NCBI GenBank assembly: GCA_023247255.1
Contig: JAHFGV010000020.1
Location: forward strand, 1-48,519
Length of the DNA: 48,519 nt
Direction: 5' to 3'
Source of the DNA: Candidatus Omnitrophota bacterium
GTDB lineage: Bacteria; Omnitrophota; Gorgyraeia; Aquiviventales; Aquiviventaceae
Part shown: piece after piece, positions 28,117 to 36,787 of the stretch
Position numbering within the stretch: the first letter of the stretch is position 1
Layout: the number at the start of each line of letters is the position of its first letter
Made by a program: the position numbers and the translations under genes
The notes under the pieces: model-generated
Database searches by the model: none
What the model was told of the DNA's origin: nothing
Seen by the model: only the letters and a program-made list of their open reading frames with translations

Positions 28117-28659
28117 ATGGCATTGCATACTTTCACCCCTGAGTTAATAGAACGGGCCAAGCTTGTCACGACCCTTGTGTTGGATGTGGACGGGGTCCTG
28201 AGCGATGGCAGGATCATCTACGCGGAATATGGTGATGAGCTGAAATGCTTTGATGTCCAGGATGGGGCGGGTTTGGTTTTTTGGAACCGTGTGGGATTGA
28301 AGACAGCGATCATCACCGCTCGTAAGTCCCGGCTTTTGAAGCGGCGCGCCAAAGAGATGCGCGTTGATTTTTTGTCGCAGGGCTCCCTTTTGAAGTTGCC
28401 TGTTTACGAACATCTTCTGAAGCGCTGGCGGCTCAAACCCCAACAGGTATGCGCGATCGGGGACGATCTCATGGAGCTTCCCATTCTGCAGCGCGCGGGA
28501 CTAGCGGTGGCTGTTCCCAACGCGGTCGATGAAGTGAGACGGGTGAGTCATTACATCACTCGTCGAGCCGCAGGTCGAGGGGCGGTTCGGGAAATAGTCG
28601 ATTTGATTCTGCACGCCAAGGGGCTCTGGAACCAGGTTCTGCAACGCTATCAATCGTAA
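28117..28659 (+). CDS. kdsC: 3-deoxy-D-manno-octulosonate 8-phosphate phosphatase
   Basis: HAD-family phosphatase producing free Kdo. Motif I is LDVDGVLSDGRI (nucleophile and acid Asp), YGDELKCFDVQDGAG is the KdsC-specific flap region, IITARKS motif II, and IGDDLMELPIL motif III. The 180-aa length and lack of a cap domain fit the family. It completes the chain kdsD, kdsA, kdsC, kdsB within 5 kb. Confidence 0.95.
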   Translation: MALHTFTPELIERAKLVTTLVLDVDGVLSDGRIIYAEYGDELKCFDVQDGAGLVFWNRVGLKTAIITARKSRLLKRRAKEMRVDFLSQGSLLKLPVYEHLLKRWRLKPQQVCAIGDDLMELPILQRAGLAVAVPNAVDEVRRVSHYITRRAAGRGAVREIVDLILHAKGLWNQVLQRYQS

Positions 28660-28704
28660 CTCCGGTGATTCTTCCAGCAGGCACTGTTAGATCTCACTCT
28701 TTTC

Positions 28705-28734
28705 TTGCAAGACATTTCCATCCCGTGGCATACT
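28705..28734 (+). promoter_or_regulatory. Likely promoter of the GspE/PilB-like gene
   Basis: TTGCAA (28705-28710), 18 nt, CATACT (28729-28734), with the GTG start about 23 nt further on and GGAG between. Confidence 0.45.
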
Positions 28735-28756
28735 CTTACCAATAGGAGACTGCCTC

Positions 28757-30049
28757 GTGACTCAACCCTCCTCCCTGCTTGAGCGATATACGGATCTCCA
28801 ACTATCTCTGACAGACCGTCGGGGGGGTGCGTCTGTGTCAACGGGAGATCCGTTCGTCGTACAACTCATACAACTGCTTTTCACCTACGGCCTACAGATC
28901 CAGGCCAGCGATATTCACATCGAGCCCATCTCTACGGGGGCACGCATCCGGTATCGAATCGACGGAGTCCTGCATGAGATGTTGCAGATTTCCGACCAGG
29001 TGCGTGATCCGCTGATTCGTGCGATCAAAACGAAGGCGGGATTGTTGTCGGATCCTGTCGGCCGCAGCAAGCCTCAGGATGGGCATATGGATTTCCAAAT
29101 AGATGGCAAGATTCTAGATCTGAGGCTATCATCGTTTCCCACCCTTTTCGGTGATGTGTTGGCCCTGCGGATTTTTGACCACGATACCCCTCGGCTGAAA
29201 TTGGAACAGCTTGGGATCTCCCCAGGACTCTGGAAACCGTTGGACCAGGCCATCCACCATCGCAACGGATTACTTCTGGTAACCGGTCCCACAAATAGCG
29301 GCAAAACGACCACCCTGTACGCGATTCTGGAGCAACTACGCTCTCCCCATGTAAAGATGGTCACCCTGGAGGATCCTGTAGAATATCAAATGGAGGGTGT
29401 CAACCAAGGTCAGATTAATCCCCAGGTGGGTTTGACTTTCGCTTCCGGGCTGCGTGCCATTCTACGGCAAGACGCCAATATCATTTTGGTAGGCGAGATT
29501 CGAGACAAAGAGACAACCGAGATTGCTATCCGTGCGGCGCTCACAGGCCATCTGGTACTTTCCAGCCTGCATACCAATCATGCTTGCGGTACGATCAGTC
29601 GCTTGTTGGACATGGAGGTTGAGCCTCCTTTGATTATCAGCGCGGTCATTGGAATATTGGCTATGCGCTTGGTTCGCCTGGTGTGTCGGGAATGTGCCAT
29701 CCCTGACTCGGTGGGATCTGAGATCGCTGTACGCCTCATGGCTCAAGCAGTTGCCCATCCTGCTTCTGCCTCGGTGAGGGCATCGAGTGGGGGAACCTAT
29801 CAAAGAGGTAAAGGATGCCATGCGTGTGGAGGTACTGGCTACCGGGGACGGACAGCTGTATTTGAGTTTCTGCGACTCTCCGATGAGCTGAAACAGATCA
29901 TCTTGGAACGATCTTCAGGGCGGCTTTATCAGACTGCTGTAAGTTCTGGAATGACTACTATGTTGTTGGATGGGTTAGAGAAATGTTCTCAGGGGTTGAC
30001 TACCGTAGAAGAAGTGCTACGCGTGGTTGGAGACACGTCAGAGAGCTGA
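28757..30049 (+). CDS. GspE/PilB-type secretion or pilus ATPase
   Basis: Hexameric ATPase of type II secretion or type IV pilus systems. QASDIHIEP opens the N2 domain; Walker A is GPTNSGKTTT, then the Asp box TLEDPVEY, Walker B ILVGEIRDKET and His box LSSLHTNHA. The zinc tetracysteine is CREC ... CHACGGTGYRGR. The usual N1 platform-binding domain is missing, so at 430 aa it is short. No other secretion or pilus gene is nearby, so it may serve a machine encoded elsewhere. The GTG start has AGGAG upstream. Confidence 0.88.
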   Translation: MTQPSSLLERYTDLQLSLTDRRGGASVSTGDPFVVQLIQLLFTYGLQIQASDIHIEPISTGARIRYRIDGVLHEMLQISDQVRDPLIRAIKTKAGLLSDPVGRSKPQDGHMDFQIDGKILDLRLSSFPTLFGDVLALRIFDHDTPRLKLEQLGISPGLWKPLDQAIHHRNGLLLVTGPTNSGKTTTLYAILEQLRSPHVKMVTLEDPVEYQMEGVNQGQINPQVGLTFASGLRAILRQDANIILVGEIRDKETTEIAIRAALTGHLVLSSLHTNHACGTISRLLDMEVEPPLIISAVIGILAMRLVRLVCRECAIPDSVGSEIAVRLMAQAVAHPASASVRASSGGTYQRGKGCHACGGTGYRGRTAVFEFLRLSDELKQIILERSSGRLYQTAVSSGMTTMLLDGLEKCSQGLTTVEEVLRVVGDTSES

Positions 30050-30055
30050 TATGTC

Positions 30056-30119
30056 TTTTTTTATTAAATATTAAAATTAATTAAAAGTATTGAATTAACC
30101 ACTTTTGATTGGGTATACT
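30056..30119 (+). promoter_or_regulatory. AT-rich promoter region of the HTH gene
   Basis: A run of almost pure A/T (30056-30090), unusual for this window, precedes TTGAAT (30090-30095), 18 nt and TATACT (30114-30119). The AT block could act as an UP element, and its T run may also end the upstream transcript. Confidence 0.55.
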
Positions 30120-30149
30120 TTCATAACAGGTATCAATACGAACAAATAA

Positions 30150-30383
30150 GTGAAGTCGATGCTCATGAAACGAGCGCGTGTCTATGTGCAAAATGACGTG
30201 ATGACTTTAAAAGAGGTCGCCAAGTACCTCGGCCTCCATGTGATGACCGTCTATAAATTAACGCGAGAAAGACGGGTGCCGGCCGTCAAGATTGGAGGTC
30301 AGTGGCGCTTCAAGCGCGGGGTCCTTGATGATTGGCTTGAGAATCAGATGCATCGTCATTCCACCGCTTCCTATTCCCCATAA
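30150..30383 (+). CDS. Excisionase-family helix-turn-helix protein
   Basis: A 77-aa DNA-binding protein: TLKEVAKYLGLHVMTVYKLTRERRVPAVKIGGQWRFKRGVLDDWL is split here over the standard excisionase/MerR-like helix-turn-helix with winged end. Starts at GTG 30150, ATG 30159 or ATG 30165 are all possible. Such proteins often regulate neighbouring genes in non-phage contexts; no integrase is near. It may control the ATPase or otsA. Confidence 0.85.
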   Translation: MKSMLMKRARVYVQNDVMTLKEVAKYLGLHVMTVYKLTRERRVPAVKIGGQWRFKRGVLDDWLENQMHRHSTASYSP

Positions 30384-30401
30384 CCCCGATTCTTTAAACG
30401 T

Positions 30402-30430
30402 TTGACAGACAGTGACCTCGTTTTTATAAT
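30402..30430 (+). promoter_or_regulatory. Full-consensus sigma70 promoter upstream of otsA
   Basis: TTGACA (30402-30407), exactly 17 nt, TATAAT (30425-30430): a perfect consensus match. Transcription would start near 30437, leaving a leader of about 155 nt before otsA. The strength suggests either constitutive trehalose synthesis or repression through the leader or by an operator. Confidence 0.8.
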
Positions 30431-30592
30431 AATCCTATCGCTCACTCTCTTGAAGCAATCAGTGTTATTGGTATCCTTAACAACGGTTATGGAATCCTTA
30501 GGATGGATAAAGGCTCCGATGAACGGGGCTTTTATTGTTTAGAGCGCCGTTACCGATAGCTGCAGGTAATTCTTTAAGATCACGCAAACCCA

Positions 30593-32068
30593 ATGGCTTG
30601 GAACAGACAAAGACTCCGAGAACTGCTCCGCCATCAACTGGGGGATGGTCTGTTTATCATTGTGTCGAATCGAGAGCCCTACATCCATCGTCTTCAGGAT
30701 GAGGCAGTCGTGTGTCAAATTCCATCGGGTGGGCTGACGGCGGCGTTGGATCCTGTGATGCGATGCTGTGGCGGTTTGTGGGTGGCTCACGGAGCGGGGG
30801 ATGCCGACCGTCAGGTAGTGGATGCCCATGCCCGCATTCAAGTTCCACCGGAGGAGCCATCCTATACCCTGCGTCGGGTGTGGCTTTCCAAACAAGAGGA
30901 GGCGGGCTATTACTATGGATTTTCCAACGAGGCCCTCTGGCCACTTTGCCATCTTGCCTATACCCGGCCGATCTTTGAAACCAGCGATTGGGAAATCTAT
31001 AAAGCGGTGAATCGGAAGTTCGCCGACGTCATTCTGGAGGAGATTGGCAACCGCAACGCCTTTGTCTTCATTCAGGATTATCATTTCGCCTTACTCTCAC
31101 GGATGCTCAAACGTCCGAATATCCGCACGGCCCAATTTTGGCATATTCCTTGGCCGAATCCAGAAGCTTTTCGAATCTGTCCGCAGGCGGAAGAGATTCT
31201 GGACGGCCTTTTGGGCAACGATCTGTTAGGGTTTCACATTCCCTACCACTGTCAGAATTTCCTGGATACGGTGGACCGGCTTCTCGAATCACGCGTGGAT
31301 CGGGAGCGATTGCAGGTGACCCGTGGGAGAGTGACTACTTGCGTCCGTTCCTTTCCCATCAGTGTGGATTCCGAGGCGATTGCCGAGCAGGTAGCCGATC
31401 CGGCGGTGGAAGCGGAGATGACGCGCTTAACCCGCCATTACAGCCTGCGCCAGCGGATTATCGGTTTGGGCGTGGATCGGGTGGATTACACAAAGGGTAT
31501 TGCCGAGCGCTTGCGCGCAATCGATCGATTCTTGGAGCGCCATCCCGAGTTTCATAAGCGATTTGTGTTTGTGGAAATTGGCGTGCCCAGTCGGATTCAT
31601 ATTCCAGTCTATCAGCGTTTGAACGAAGAAATTGAACAGCTCGTCAATGAAGTGAACTGGAAGTATCAAACCGACGGCTGGTCTCCCATCTTGCACGTGA
31701 ATACCGATGTGCCGCTTACGACCCTGCAGGCTTGGTACCGCTTGGCCCATGTTTGTGTGGTGAGTTCTCTGCATGACGGAATGAACCTGGTGGCCAAGGA
31801 GTATGTTTCCTCGCGCATCCAGGATGACGGGGTTCTGGTGTTGAGTCATTTCACGGGGGCGGCGCGAGAACTGACCGAAGCCCTATTGGTGAATCCCTAC
31901 AATCTGGATGAATTAGCGGAAGCGGTCCATCAATCGGTCATTATGATTCCAGAGGAACAACAGCGAAGGATGCGCAAACTCAGGGCGCACCTCAAAGAAC
32001 ACAATATCTTTCATTGGGCCGCAGGCATTCTCTCCTGTTTGCTGCAGGTGGAGCTTCAACAAGTGTAG
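30593..32068 (+). CDS. otsA: Trehalose-6-phosphate synthase
   Basis: GT20 glycosyltransferase joining UDP-glucose and glucose 6-phosphate. IIVSNREPY and PSGGLTAALDP form the N-terminal active site, IQDYHFALL and FWHIPWPNPE follow, then GVDRVDYTKGIAERL and SLHDGMNLVAKEY at the nucleotide-sugar site. The length of 491 aa is normal. otsB follows 42 nt later, giving the OtsAB route to trehalose, an osmolyte and desiccation protectant. Confidence 0.95.
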   Translation: MAWNRQRLRELLRHQLGDGLFIIVSNREPYIHRLQDEAVVCQIPSGGLTAALDPVMRCCGGLWVAHGAGDADRQVVDAHARIQVPPEEPSYTLRRVWLSKQEEAGYYYGFSNEALWPLCHLAYTRPIFETSDWEIYKAVNRKFADVILEEIGNRNAFVFIQDYHFALLSRMLKRPNIRTAQFWHIPWPNPEAFRICPQAEEILDGLLGNDLLGFHIPYHCQNFLDTVDRLLESRVDRERLQVTRGRVTTCVRSFPISVDSEAIAEQVADPAVEAEMTRLTRHYSLRQRIIGLGVDRVDYTKGIAERLRAIDRFLERHPEFHKRFVFVEIGVPSRIHIPVYQRLNEEIEQLVNEVNWKYQTDGWSPILHVNTDVPLTTLQAWYRLAHVCVVSSLHDGMNLVAKEYVSSRIQDDGVLVLSHFTGAARELTEALLVNPYNLDELAEAVHQSVIMIPEEQQRRMRKLRAHLKEHNIFHWAAGILSCLLQVELQQV

Positions 32069-32110
32069 ACTGGGCTTCTGCAAAACGTCAGCACAGAAAA
32101 ACACAATGGA

Positions 32111-33028
32111 TTGTCCATGCCCTGTCAACATGTTTTGCGTCACTGGAAAGTTTTCCAGACCAAGCTTGACACCGGTAAGTTGTTGCTTCTGACCGATTAC
32201 GACGGTACGTTGGTTCCAATCGCCCGTTCCCCCGATAGCACGAGGCTTTCTCGAAAGACCGAGTCTGTGCTTCAAAAACTGTGCCGGCATCCACGGATAC
32301 GAGTAGGGATCGTGAGTGGGCGTTCCTTGAGTGATCTTCGTAGTCTCATCCGGTTGCCAAAAGCCATCTATGTGGGAAACCATGGCTGCGAGATTCGAGG
32401 GGGTGGACTGATATTTATTCATCCATCGGTCAGGCGATGGCGCCCCCTGTTTCGGATCATCGCTCGTCAGTTGCGTCCGGTGATACGCGATATTCCAGGC
32501 AGTCTTCTGGAGCCTAAAGGACTATCGCTAAGCGTTCATTGGCGCCAGGTGACTGCGCGCCATCTTCCCAAGTTCCAACGCCGCATGCGACATGTCCTGC
32601 GACCCTGGCTGAGCCGAAAGGCCATCCGGGTGACTCATGGCAAACGGGTCATTGAGATACGCGCTCCGGTTGCTTGGGATAAAGGAAGAAGCGTGGCATG
32701 GATCGTTCGGCATTTACCGAGCATGGCCACAGACAACCCCGCCATCGGCCCAGTCGGTTTGCTTAAGCGAGCGGGGCGGGATGTCGCCCCACTTTGGGCT
32801 AAGTCGCCGGTGCCACAGGCTCATCCCGTGGGGCTCCACATGGGGATGATCTATTTGGGAGATGACCGTACGGATGAAGATGCTTTTCGTGCCGTCAATC
32901 GACTGAAGGGTTTGTCGATTTTTGTGGGACGCGACCCCCGATCGACATCGGCGAAAGGGTATCTGGCAAGCTCAGGTGAGGTTTACCAATTCCTGGAACG
33001 ACTGTGGCGGTTGACTCGAAATCCTTAA
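32111..33028 (+). CDS. otsB: Trehalose-6-phosphate phosphatase with in-frame repeat insertion
   Basis: HAD-family enzyme releasing trehalose. LLLTDYDGTLVPIA is motif I, IVSGRSLSDL and VGNHGCEI follow, KGRSVAWIV is the Lys region and IYLGDDRTDEDAF motif III/IV. Between HLPSM (about 205) and GMIYLGDD (about 245) are about 40 residues encoded by the VPQA-PVG repeat, absent from relatives, raising the length to 305 aa. The frame is kept and the catalytic motifs are intact, so the enzyme may still work. Confidence 0.92.
   Translation: MSMPCQHVLRHWKVFQTKLDTGKLLLLTDYDGTLVPIARSPDSTRLSRKTESVLQKLCRHPRIRVGIVSGRSLSDLRSLIRLPKAIYVGNHGCEIRGGGLIFIHPSVRRWRPLFRIIARQLRPVIRDIPGSLLEPKGLSLSVHWRQVTARHLPKFQRRMRHVLRPWLSRKAIRVTHGKRVIEIRAPVAWDKGRSVAWIVRHLPSMATDNPAIGPVGLLKRAGRDVAPLWAKSPVPQAHPVGLHMGMIYLGDDRTDEDAFRAVNRLKGLSIFVGRDPRSTSAKGYLASSGEVYQFLERLWRLTRNP
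32726..32845 (+). repeat. GPVGLLKR/VPQA-PVGLH repeat, copy inserted in frame in otsB
   Basis: Encodes IGPVGLLKRAGRDVAP and VPQAHPVGLHMG. The DNA agrees closely with the intergenic copy at 1191-1322 (shared GGTTTGCTTAAGCGA) and with the 3' half of the kdsB copy. It sits immediately before the conserved YLGDDRTDEDAF motif. Confidence 0.78.
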
Positions 33029-33078
33029 CACCATCTGTCAATAGGAATCTCCTAACAGGAAGCTATCCCAAAACTTCA

Positions 33079-33144
33079 GTTGGCTGTGGGCTGGAGGTTG
33101 TGGGGGGACACTTGCCCAGAGCCCTCAGCCCTGAACCCTGAGCC
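33079..33144. repeat. Heptad-phased inverted repeat, locus 6
   Basis: Left arm: GTTGGCT GTGGGCT GGAGGTT GTGGGGG (33079-33106). Right arm: CAGAGCC CTCAGCC CTGAACC CTGAGCC (33117-33144). Both keep exact 7-nt phase. It lies between otsB and the HAD gene. Confidence 0.72.
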
Positions 33145-33175
33145 GCATCGGATTGGGGCATGACTTGTTAAGCCA

Positions 33176-33781
33176 ATGTCGTATACGTGGGTAATCTTTG
33201 ATCTGGGTGGTGTCGTTGTGGATTGTGAGGCCGATGAGTTGCTCCACTGGATGTCTCGGCTGCTGAATCGGTCCTGGGATGAGGTGCAAGCGATTGTCTA
33301 CCAACCGCAACTGTTAGGAGCGTTTGAACGCGGTCGCATCAGTCCCCAGGCCTATTACCGACAATTGCATCAGCAACTGGAGCTTCCCTGGACGTACGAG
33401 CAGTTTGTCCAGGCGTGGAACAGTATCTTGAGAGAAAACCGACCCGTGAGTCAGCTCGTGCGGCAGTTGCATTCTCGATATCGGTTGATGGCCCTTTCAA
33501 ACACCAACGTCCTTCATCTGGAGCATATGACCGCCACCATGCCCGTCTTCTCGTTGTTTGAAGGGTGGGTGGCATCGTGTGAAGTGGGTGTGTGCAAACC
33601 GGATCCCCGAATCTACCACTTAGCCTTGCAGCGCTCGGGAGTTGAACCCGAGCAGGCCGTATACATCGATGATCGTCCGGAATTCGTCAAGGCAGGATGC
33701 GAAATGGGACTGACCACGATTCGGTGCGAACAACCCCATACCTTGGAGATGGCTTTGCGAAATGCGGGCCTTGTGTTCTAA
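33176..33781 (+). CDS. HAD-superfamily hydrolase (subfamily IA)
   Basis: A 201-aa phosphatase-like protein. VIFDLGGVVVD is motif I, LMALSNTN motif II, CEVGVCKPDPRIY holds the Lys and YIDDRPEFV motif III. The helical cap lies between about residues 15 and 95. The substrate is unknown; the neighbouring trehalose genes suggest sugar phosphate. It overlaps the ferredoxin gene by one base (TAATG), so the two are coupled. Confidence 0.88.
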   Translation: MSYTWVIFDLGGVVVDCEADELLHWMSRLLNRSWDEVQAIVYQPQLLGAFERGRISPQAYYRQLHQQLELPWTYEQFVQAWNSILRENRPVSQLVRQLHSRYRLMALSNTNVLHLEHMTATMPVFSLFEGWVASCEVGVCKPDPRIYHLALQRSGVEPEQAVYIDDRPEFVKAGCEMGLTTIRCEQPHTLEMALRNAGLVF

Positions 33782-34101
33782 TGGAACAGAATAAGATTCC
33801 CTTTCAAAAGATTGTTTTCGTCTGTGTGAATCAACGCCAGCCGCATGAGATCTGTTGTGCGGCACGGGGAAGCGATGCCATTGCCACGGCTCTCAAAGCC
33901 CGTATCAAGGCCTTGGGGCTGTCTCGGATCGTTCGGGTCAGCCGATCGGGCTGTCAGGATTTGTGCGCGCGCGGACCCAACGTGATGGTGTTTCCTGACC
34001 AGGTTTGGTATGAAGCGGTGACTATCGACGATGTGGGACGAATCGCACGGGACATTCTTAGAAACATCCCGCAGGAATCGGCAAGCCATCCCGGTTTGTG
34101 A
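33781..34101 (+). CDS. Thioredoxin-like [2Fe-2S] ferredoxin
   Basis: A 106-aa protein of the COG3411 type. Cysteines in FVCVNQR/EICCAARGS and SGCQDLCARGPNVMVFPD are the expected cluster ligands of thioredoxin-fold ferredoxins. The start at 33781 follows from the TAATG overlap; the longer ORF in the track is in HAD sequence. It probably donates or stores electrons; its partner is unknown. Confidence 0.85.
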   Translation: MEQNKIPFQKIVFVCVNQRQPHEICCAARGSDAIATALKARIKALGLSRIVRVSRSGCQDLCARGPNVMVFPDQVWYEAVTIDDVGRIARDILRNIPQESASHPGL

Positions 34102-34126
34102 TCGGATATTAGCCAGCGGCAGGGAT

Positions 34127-34507
34127 TTATTCCGGGTCATCTCCGTAAAAGGCGTCTTCCGAAAATACGTATTCCGGCTGGATCACTGTTTTATATCCGG
34201 GAGGGGCTGGGAAGGGAAACGTCACCAGTTCATAAGCACCCGCAGCTGTTCGTATAAAGCCGTAACCGATGCCTCGCAGGAGGCCCCATGTCAAGCCGGC
34301 AGCCGATCCGGATTCCAACGAAGTTTCGTGAATTCGTTTGAAGACTTCGACCCATCCGGTAGCCAGGTTGATCGCACCTCGGGTGAGTTTGGTTAAAGCT
34401 CCGCTTGCTTCCATTTCTGATGATTCGGCAAACGCAGGCGAAGCAGCGACGATCACTCCCCCGATCAGAAGTATCGTTACGATCCGCCATTGGGCTGGCT
34501 TAAGCAT
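34127..34507 (-). CDS. Exosortase system-associated protein, TIGR04073-like
   Basis: A 126-aa exported protein. The signal peptide is WRIVTILLIGGVIVAASPAFA; the mature part has KLTRGAINLATGWVEVFKRIHE, GLLRGIGYGFIRTAAGAYELVTFP and PPGYKTVIQPEYVF, the spacing I associate with TIGR04073. Members accompany exosortase/PEP-CTERM sorting systems, though no exosortase is in this window. A strong AGGAGG precedes the start on the minus strand. Confidence 0.8.
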   Translation of the reverse strand: MLKPAQWRIVTILLIGGVIVAASPAFAESSEMEASGALTKLTRGAINLATGWVEVFKRIHETSLESGSAAGLTWGLLRGIGYGFIRTAAGAYELVTFPFPAPPGYKTVIQPEYVFSEDAFYGDDPE

Positions 34508-34595
34508 GGTAGCCTCCTTTTTCTATCACTTTAATACAAAGTGCCGGCAGATTGCAACTGGGATTACCAACCGGTTGCTGCACATCTTTGCTTAG

Positions 34596-34904
34596 AGCCC
34601 ATCCCTAAACCCTAGCGTGAGAAGCACAGCGGCCAAAGGCCGCCAGATGCAGGGAGCGACGACTCGTCCTTGACATTCGAATGTCAAGGACGATGACGAT
34701 AAAGCTGCGTGCGATACGGCGAGCAGGACAGACGCCGCAGATGGCGGCCGTTCGCCGCAACCCGAAGGGCTGGGCCGATGGGCTGCGCCGTGCGGCGTTG
34801 CTCGTCGCTTGCGTACCGCAGACTGTGGTACGCGGCGCACCTTTCACCTTGCGGGTCTCGCAGCTAGGCCCAGCGCAGGGCACGGGAGATTCTGGGACGC
34901 ACTC
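34596..34904. repeat. 266-bp MITE-like family, copy 2 (decayed right end, inserted palindromes)
   Basis: The left end AGCCCATCCCTAAACCC is identical to copy 1 and most of the interior matches (GGCCAAAGGCCGCCAGATGC, CCGCAACCCGAAGGGCTG). Two palindromes absent from copy 1 are inserted: a perfect 30-bp palindrome around TCCTTGACATTCGAATG (34664-34693) and GCGTACC/GGTACGC (34811-34833). The right inverted end is no longer recognisable. Confidence 0.72.
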
Positions 34905-35070
34905 TTAGGGTTCGTTAAGAAATGACTGCGCTATTTGGCCGTGGGGATTTTGACTCAGGGCAAGGCGCGAAGAGTGAGCATCCGCGACGAGGATGTAAGC
35001 GATGAGCAACGCAGCCATGGGTCAAAAGCCCCCGGTCAAATGGATGGAGTTATTTCTTAACGAGCCCTTA
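34905..35070. repeat. 166-bp palindromic element with TTAGGGTTCGTTAAGAAAT ends
   Basis: The ends (34905-34923 and 35052-35070) are inverted and agree at 17 of 19 positions. Complementarity continues inward (ATTTGGCCG...GGTCAAAT, TTTTGAC...GGTCAAAA). The centre carries GCAAGGCGCGA...GCAACGCAGCCATGG. It abuts the previous element, so the whole gap 34508-35092 is repeat DNA. It ends 22 nt before the next gene. Confidence 0.72.
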
Positions 35071-35092
35071 GCCTTGTAGAATAGAGACGACG

Positions 35093-36688
35093 ATGAACCG
35101 GCACGAACAGCGACTGGTGCGATTCCTTTCCAAACCTCAGAGCTATCCTCATTTCGCCTCCCCTGTTTTGCATCGGGAAACCCATGTTTCACACGTGTTC
35201 CTGGCCGGGCGTTTTGCCTACAAGCTCAAGAAACCTGTTCGTTTTCCTTTCCTCGATGCCTCGCGGCTGAGTTTACGTCGTAAGTTCTGTGAGTGGGAAC
35301 TCACGCTCAACCGGCGGCTTGCCCCGGACGTTTATCTCGGCCTGATTCCGGTGATCGAAGCAGACAAGGGCTTACGCCTAGATGGACACGAGCGGGGACG
35401 TGTGGTTGAGTGGCTGGTCCACATGCGTCGTCTACCCGAAGATCGGATGTTGGACCAATTAGTGGCTAAGCGTGCGGTGAGCCGTTGCGATATGGAGCAG
35501 GTGGCGGATCGGCTCATTGCGTTCTTCAAACGAGCGGAGCGAAGCCCGCGCATCAGTCGGTATGGCCGCCCCCAATCAGTCGGCCAGTTGCTTTTGGGTA
35601 ATCTCCGAGAGTGTGAGCCGTTTGTGGGCCACTTGTTATCGTCCGCAGACAGCCAAAGGCTGCAATCGGCCTACCGACAGGCCTTGACCCTTTATGAGGC
35701 TGTGTTGTGTCGTCGGGTAGACGAGGGGCGGATCGTCGATGGTCACGGTGATCTGCGCTGTGAGAACATTTGTCTGAATCGAGCGGGCAACCCCGCCATT
35801 TTTGACTGCGTTGAATTTCAACCCGCTTTTCGTTGTGGGGACATCGCCAATGACCTCGGTTTCCTCATCATGGATCTTGAGTTCCGCAATCGCAAGGACC
35901 TGGCGGATATACTCCTTGAGCGATACCGCCAAAAGGTTCACGATCCAACGTTTGAGAGGGTCCTGCCCATCTACGAATGTCACCGCAGTTTGGTACGTGC
36001 GAAGGTGCGCGGCCTGGCTTGGTTGCAACATCCTAGAACCTTGAAGGGGCGAAGGATGCGTGAGTTAGCCTACCGGCACTTTCAGCTTGCCGTGGAATAT
36101 GCCAAACGGTTTTCACCTCCACGGTTGATTGTGGTGGGAGGTCTGATTGGAACCGGCAAAAGCACCCTGGCTAAGCAATTGTCCGCGGATCTGGCAGCGA
36201 TAGGGTTGCGGACCGATGAGATTCGCCTTCGAGAATTTGCCAAAGAGCGACGAGCTGACCAAGGATTCGCCGACGGGCTTTACGCCCCGCACGTTTCAGA
36301 GCTCGTGTACCACCGACTCATTCAACGGGCTGAGGCTTGGGTGCGCAAAGGACATTCCGTCGTCTGCGACGGGACTTTTTCAAAGGCCTCGGCTCGAGAA
36401 GTTCTCAGACAGATTGCCCAGCGGTATGGAGCATCCTTTCACTTTTTCGAATGTGTGGTACCGCGCGCGTTAGCCATCCATCGAGTCGCCAGACGCTACG
36501 CGCAAAAGGCCGATCTTTCGGAAGCCCGCCCGACGCATTATGACCGGTTGCAGGCTGGATTCGAGCCTGTACGTCAATTGTCCTCTAAAGACTGGACAAG
36601 GCTGATGACCGATCGATCTGCCTCAGCCGTCCATCAGACAGCCATTGAGGCCTTGCGTCGTTCCTGGATTGCCCGGGACGATGGATGA
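35093..36688 (+). CDS. Bifunctional aminoglycoside-phosphotransferase-like / P-loop kinase protein
   Basis: The N-terminal part (about 1-340) resembles an APH-type kinase: THVSHVFLAGRFAYKLKKPVRF, then DGHGDLRCENICL (Brenner motif) and IFDCVEFQPAFRCGDIANDLGF (metal loop). The C-terminal part (about 345-531) is an AAA/gluconate-kinase-like P-loop domain with GGLIGTGKSTLAKQLS. This fusion (COG2187 + COG0645) is widespread but its substrate is not known to me; antibiotic resistance is not implied. Confidence 0.85.
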   Translation: MNRHEQRLVRFLSKPQSYPHFASPVLHRETHVSHVFLAGRFAYKLKKPVRFPFLDASRLSLRRKFCEWELTLNRRLAPDVYLGLIPVIEADKGLRLDGHERGRVVEWLVHMRRLPEDRMLDQLVAKRAVSRCDMEQVADRLIAFFKRAERSPRISRYGRPQSVGQLLLGNLRECEPFVGHLLSSADSQRLQSAYRQALTLYEAVLCRRVDEGRIVDGHGDLRCENICLNRAGNPAIFDCVEFQPAFRCGDIANDLGFLIMDLEFRNRKDLADILLERYRQKVHDPTFERVLPIYECHRSLVRAKVRGLAWLQHPRTLKGRRMRELAYRHFQLAVEYAKRFSPPRLIVVGGLIGTGKSTLAKQLSADLAAIGLRTDEIRLREFAKERRADQGFADGLYAPHVSELVYHRLIQRAEAWVRKGHSVVCDGTFSKASAREVLRQIAQRYGASFHFFECVVPRALAIHRVARRYAQKADLSEARPTHYDRLQAGFEPVRQLSSKDWTRLMTDRSASAVHQTAIEALRRSWIARDDG

Positions 36689-36716
36689 GACGATGAATGA
36701 GAACTGCCTCCCCTTC

Positions 36717-36733
36717 GATCCGGTTGCTATAAT
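36717..36733 (+). promoter_or_regulatory. Extended -10 promoter of sodN
   Basis: TGCTATAAT near 36724-36732 is a TGn-extended perfect -10; no good -35 is visible. Its position about 55 nt before the sodN start is suitable. Confidence 0.5.
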
Positions 36734-36787
36734 GGAGTGTTCGTGGGAATGTGTAGCCTGTTAGTGGAAAATAGAAGGAGATATGCC

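Noticed and set aside
35093-36688. Aminoglycoside resistance gene
   Set aside because: Only the kinase fold is shared; the fused P-loop domain and sequence fit a widespread protein family not tied to resistance.
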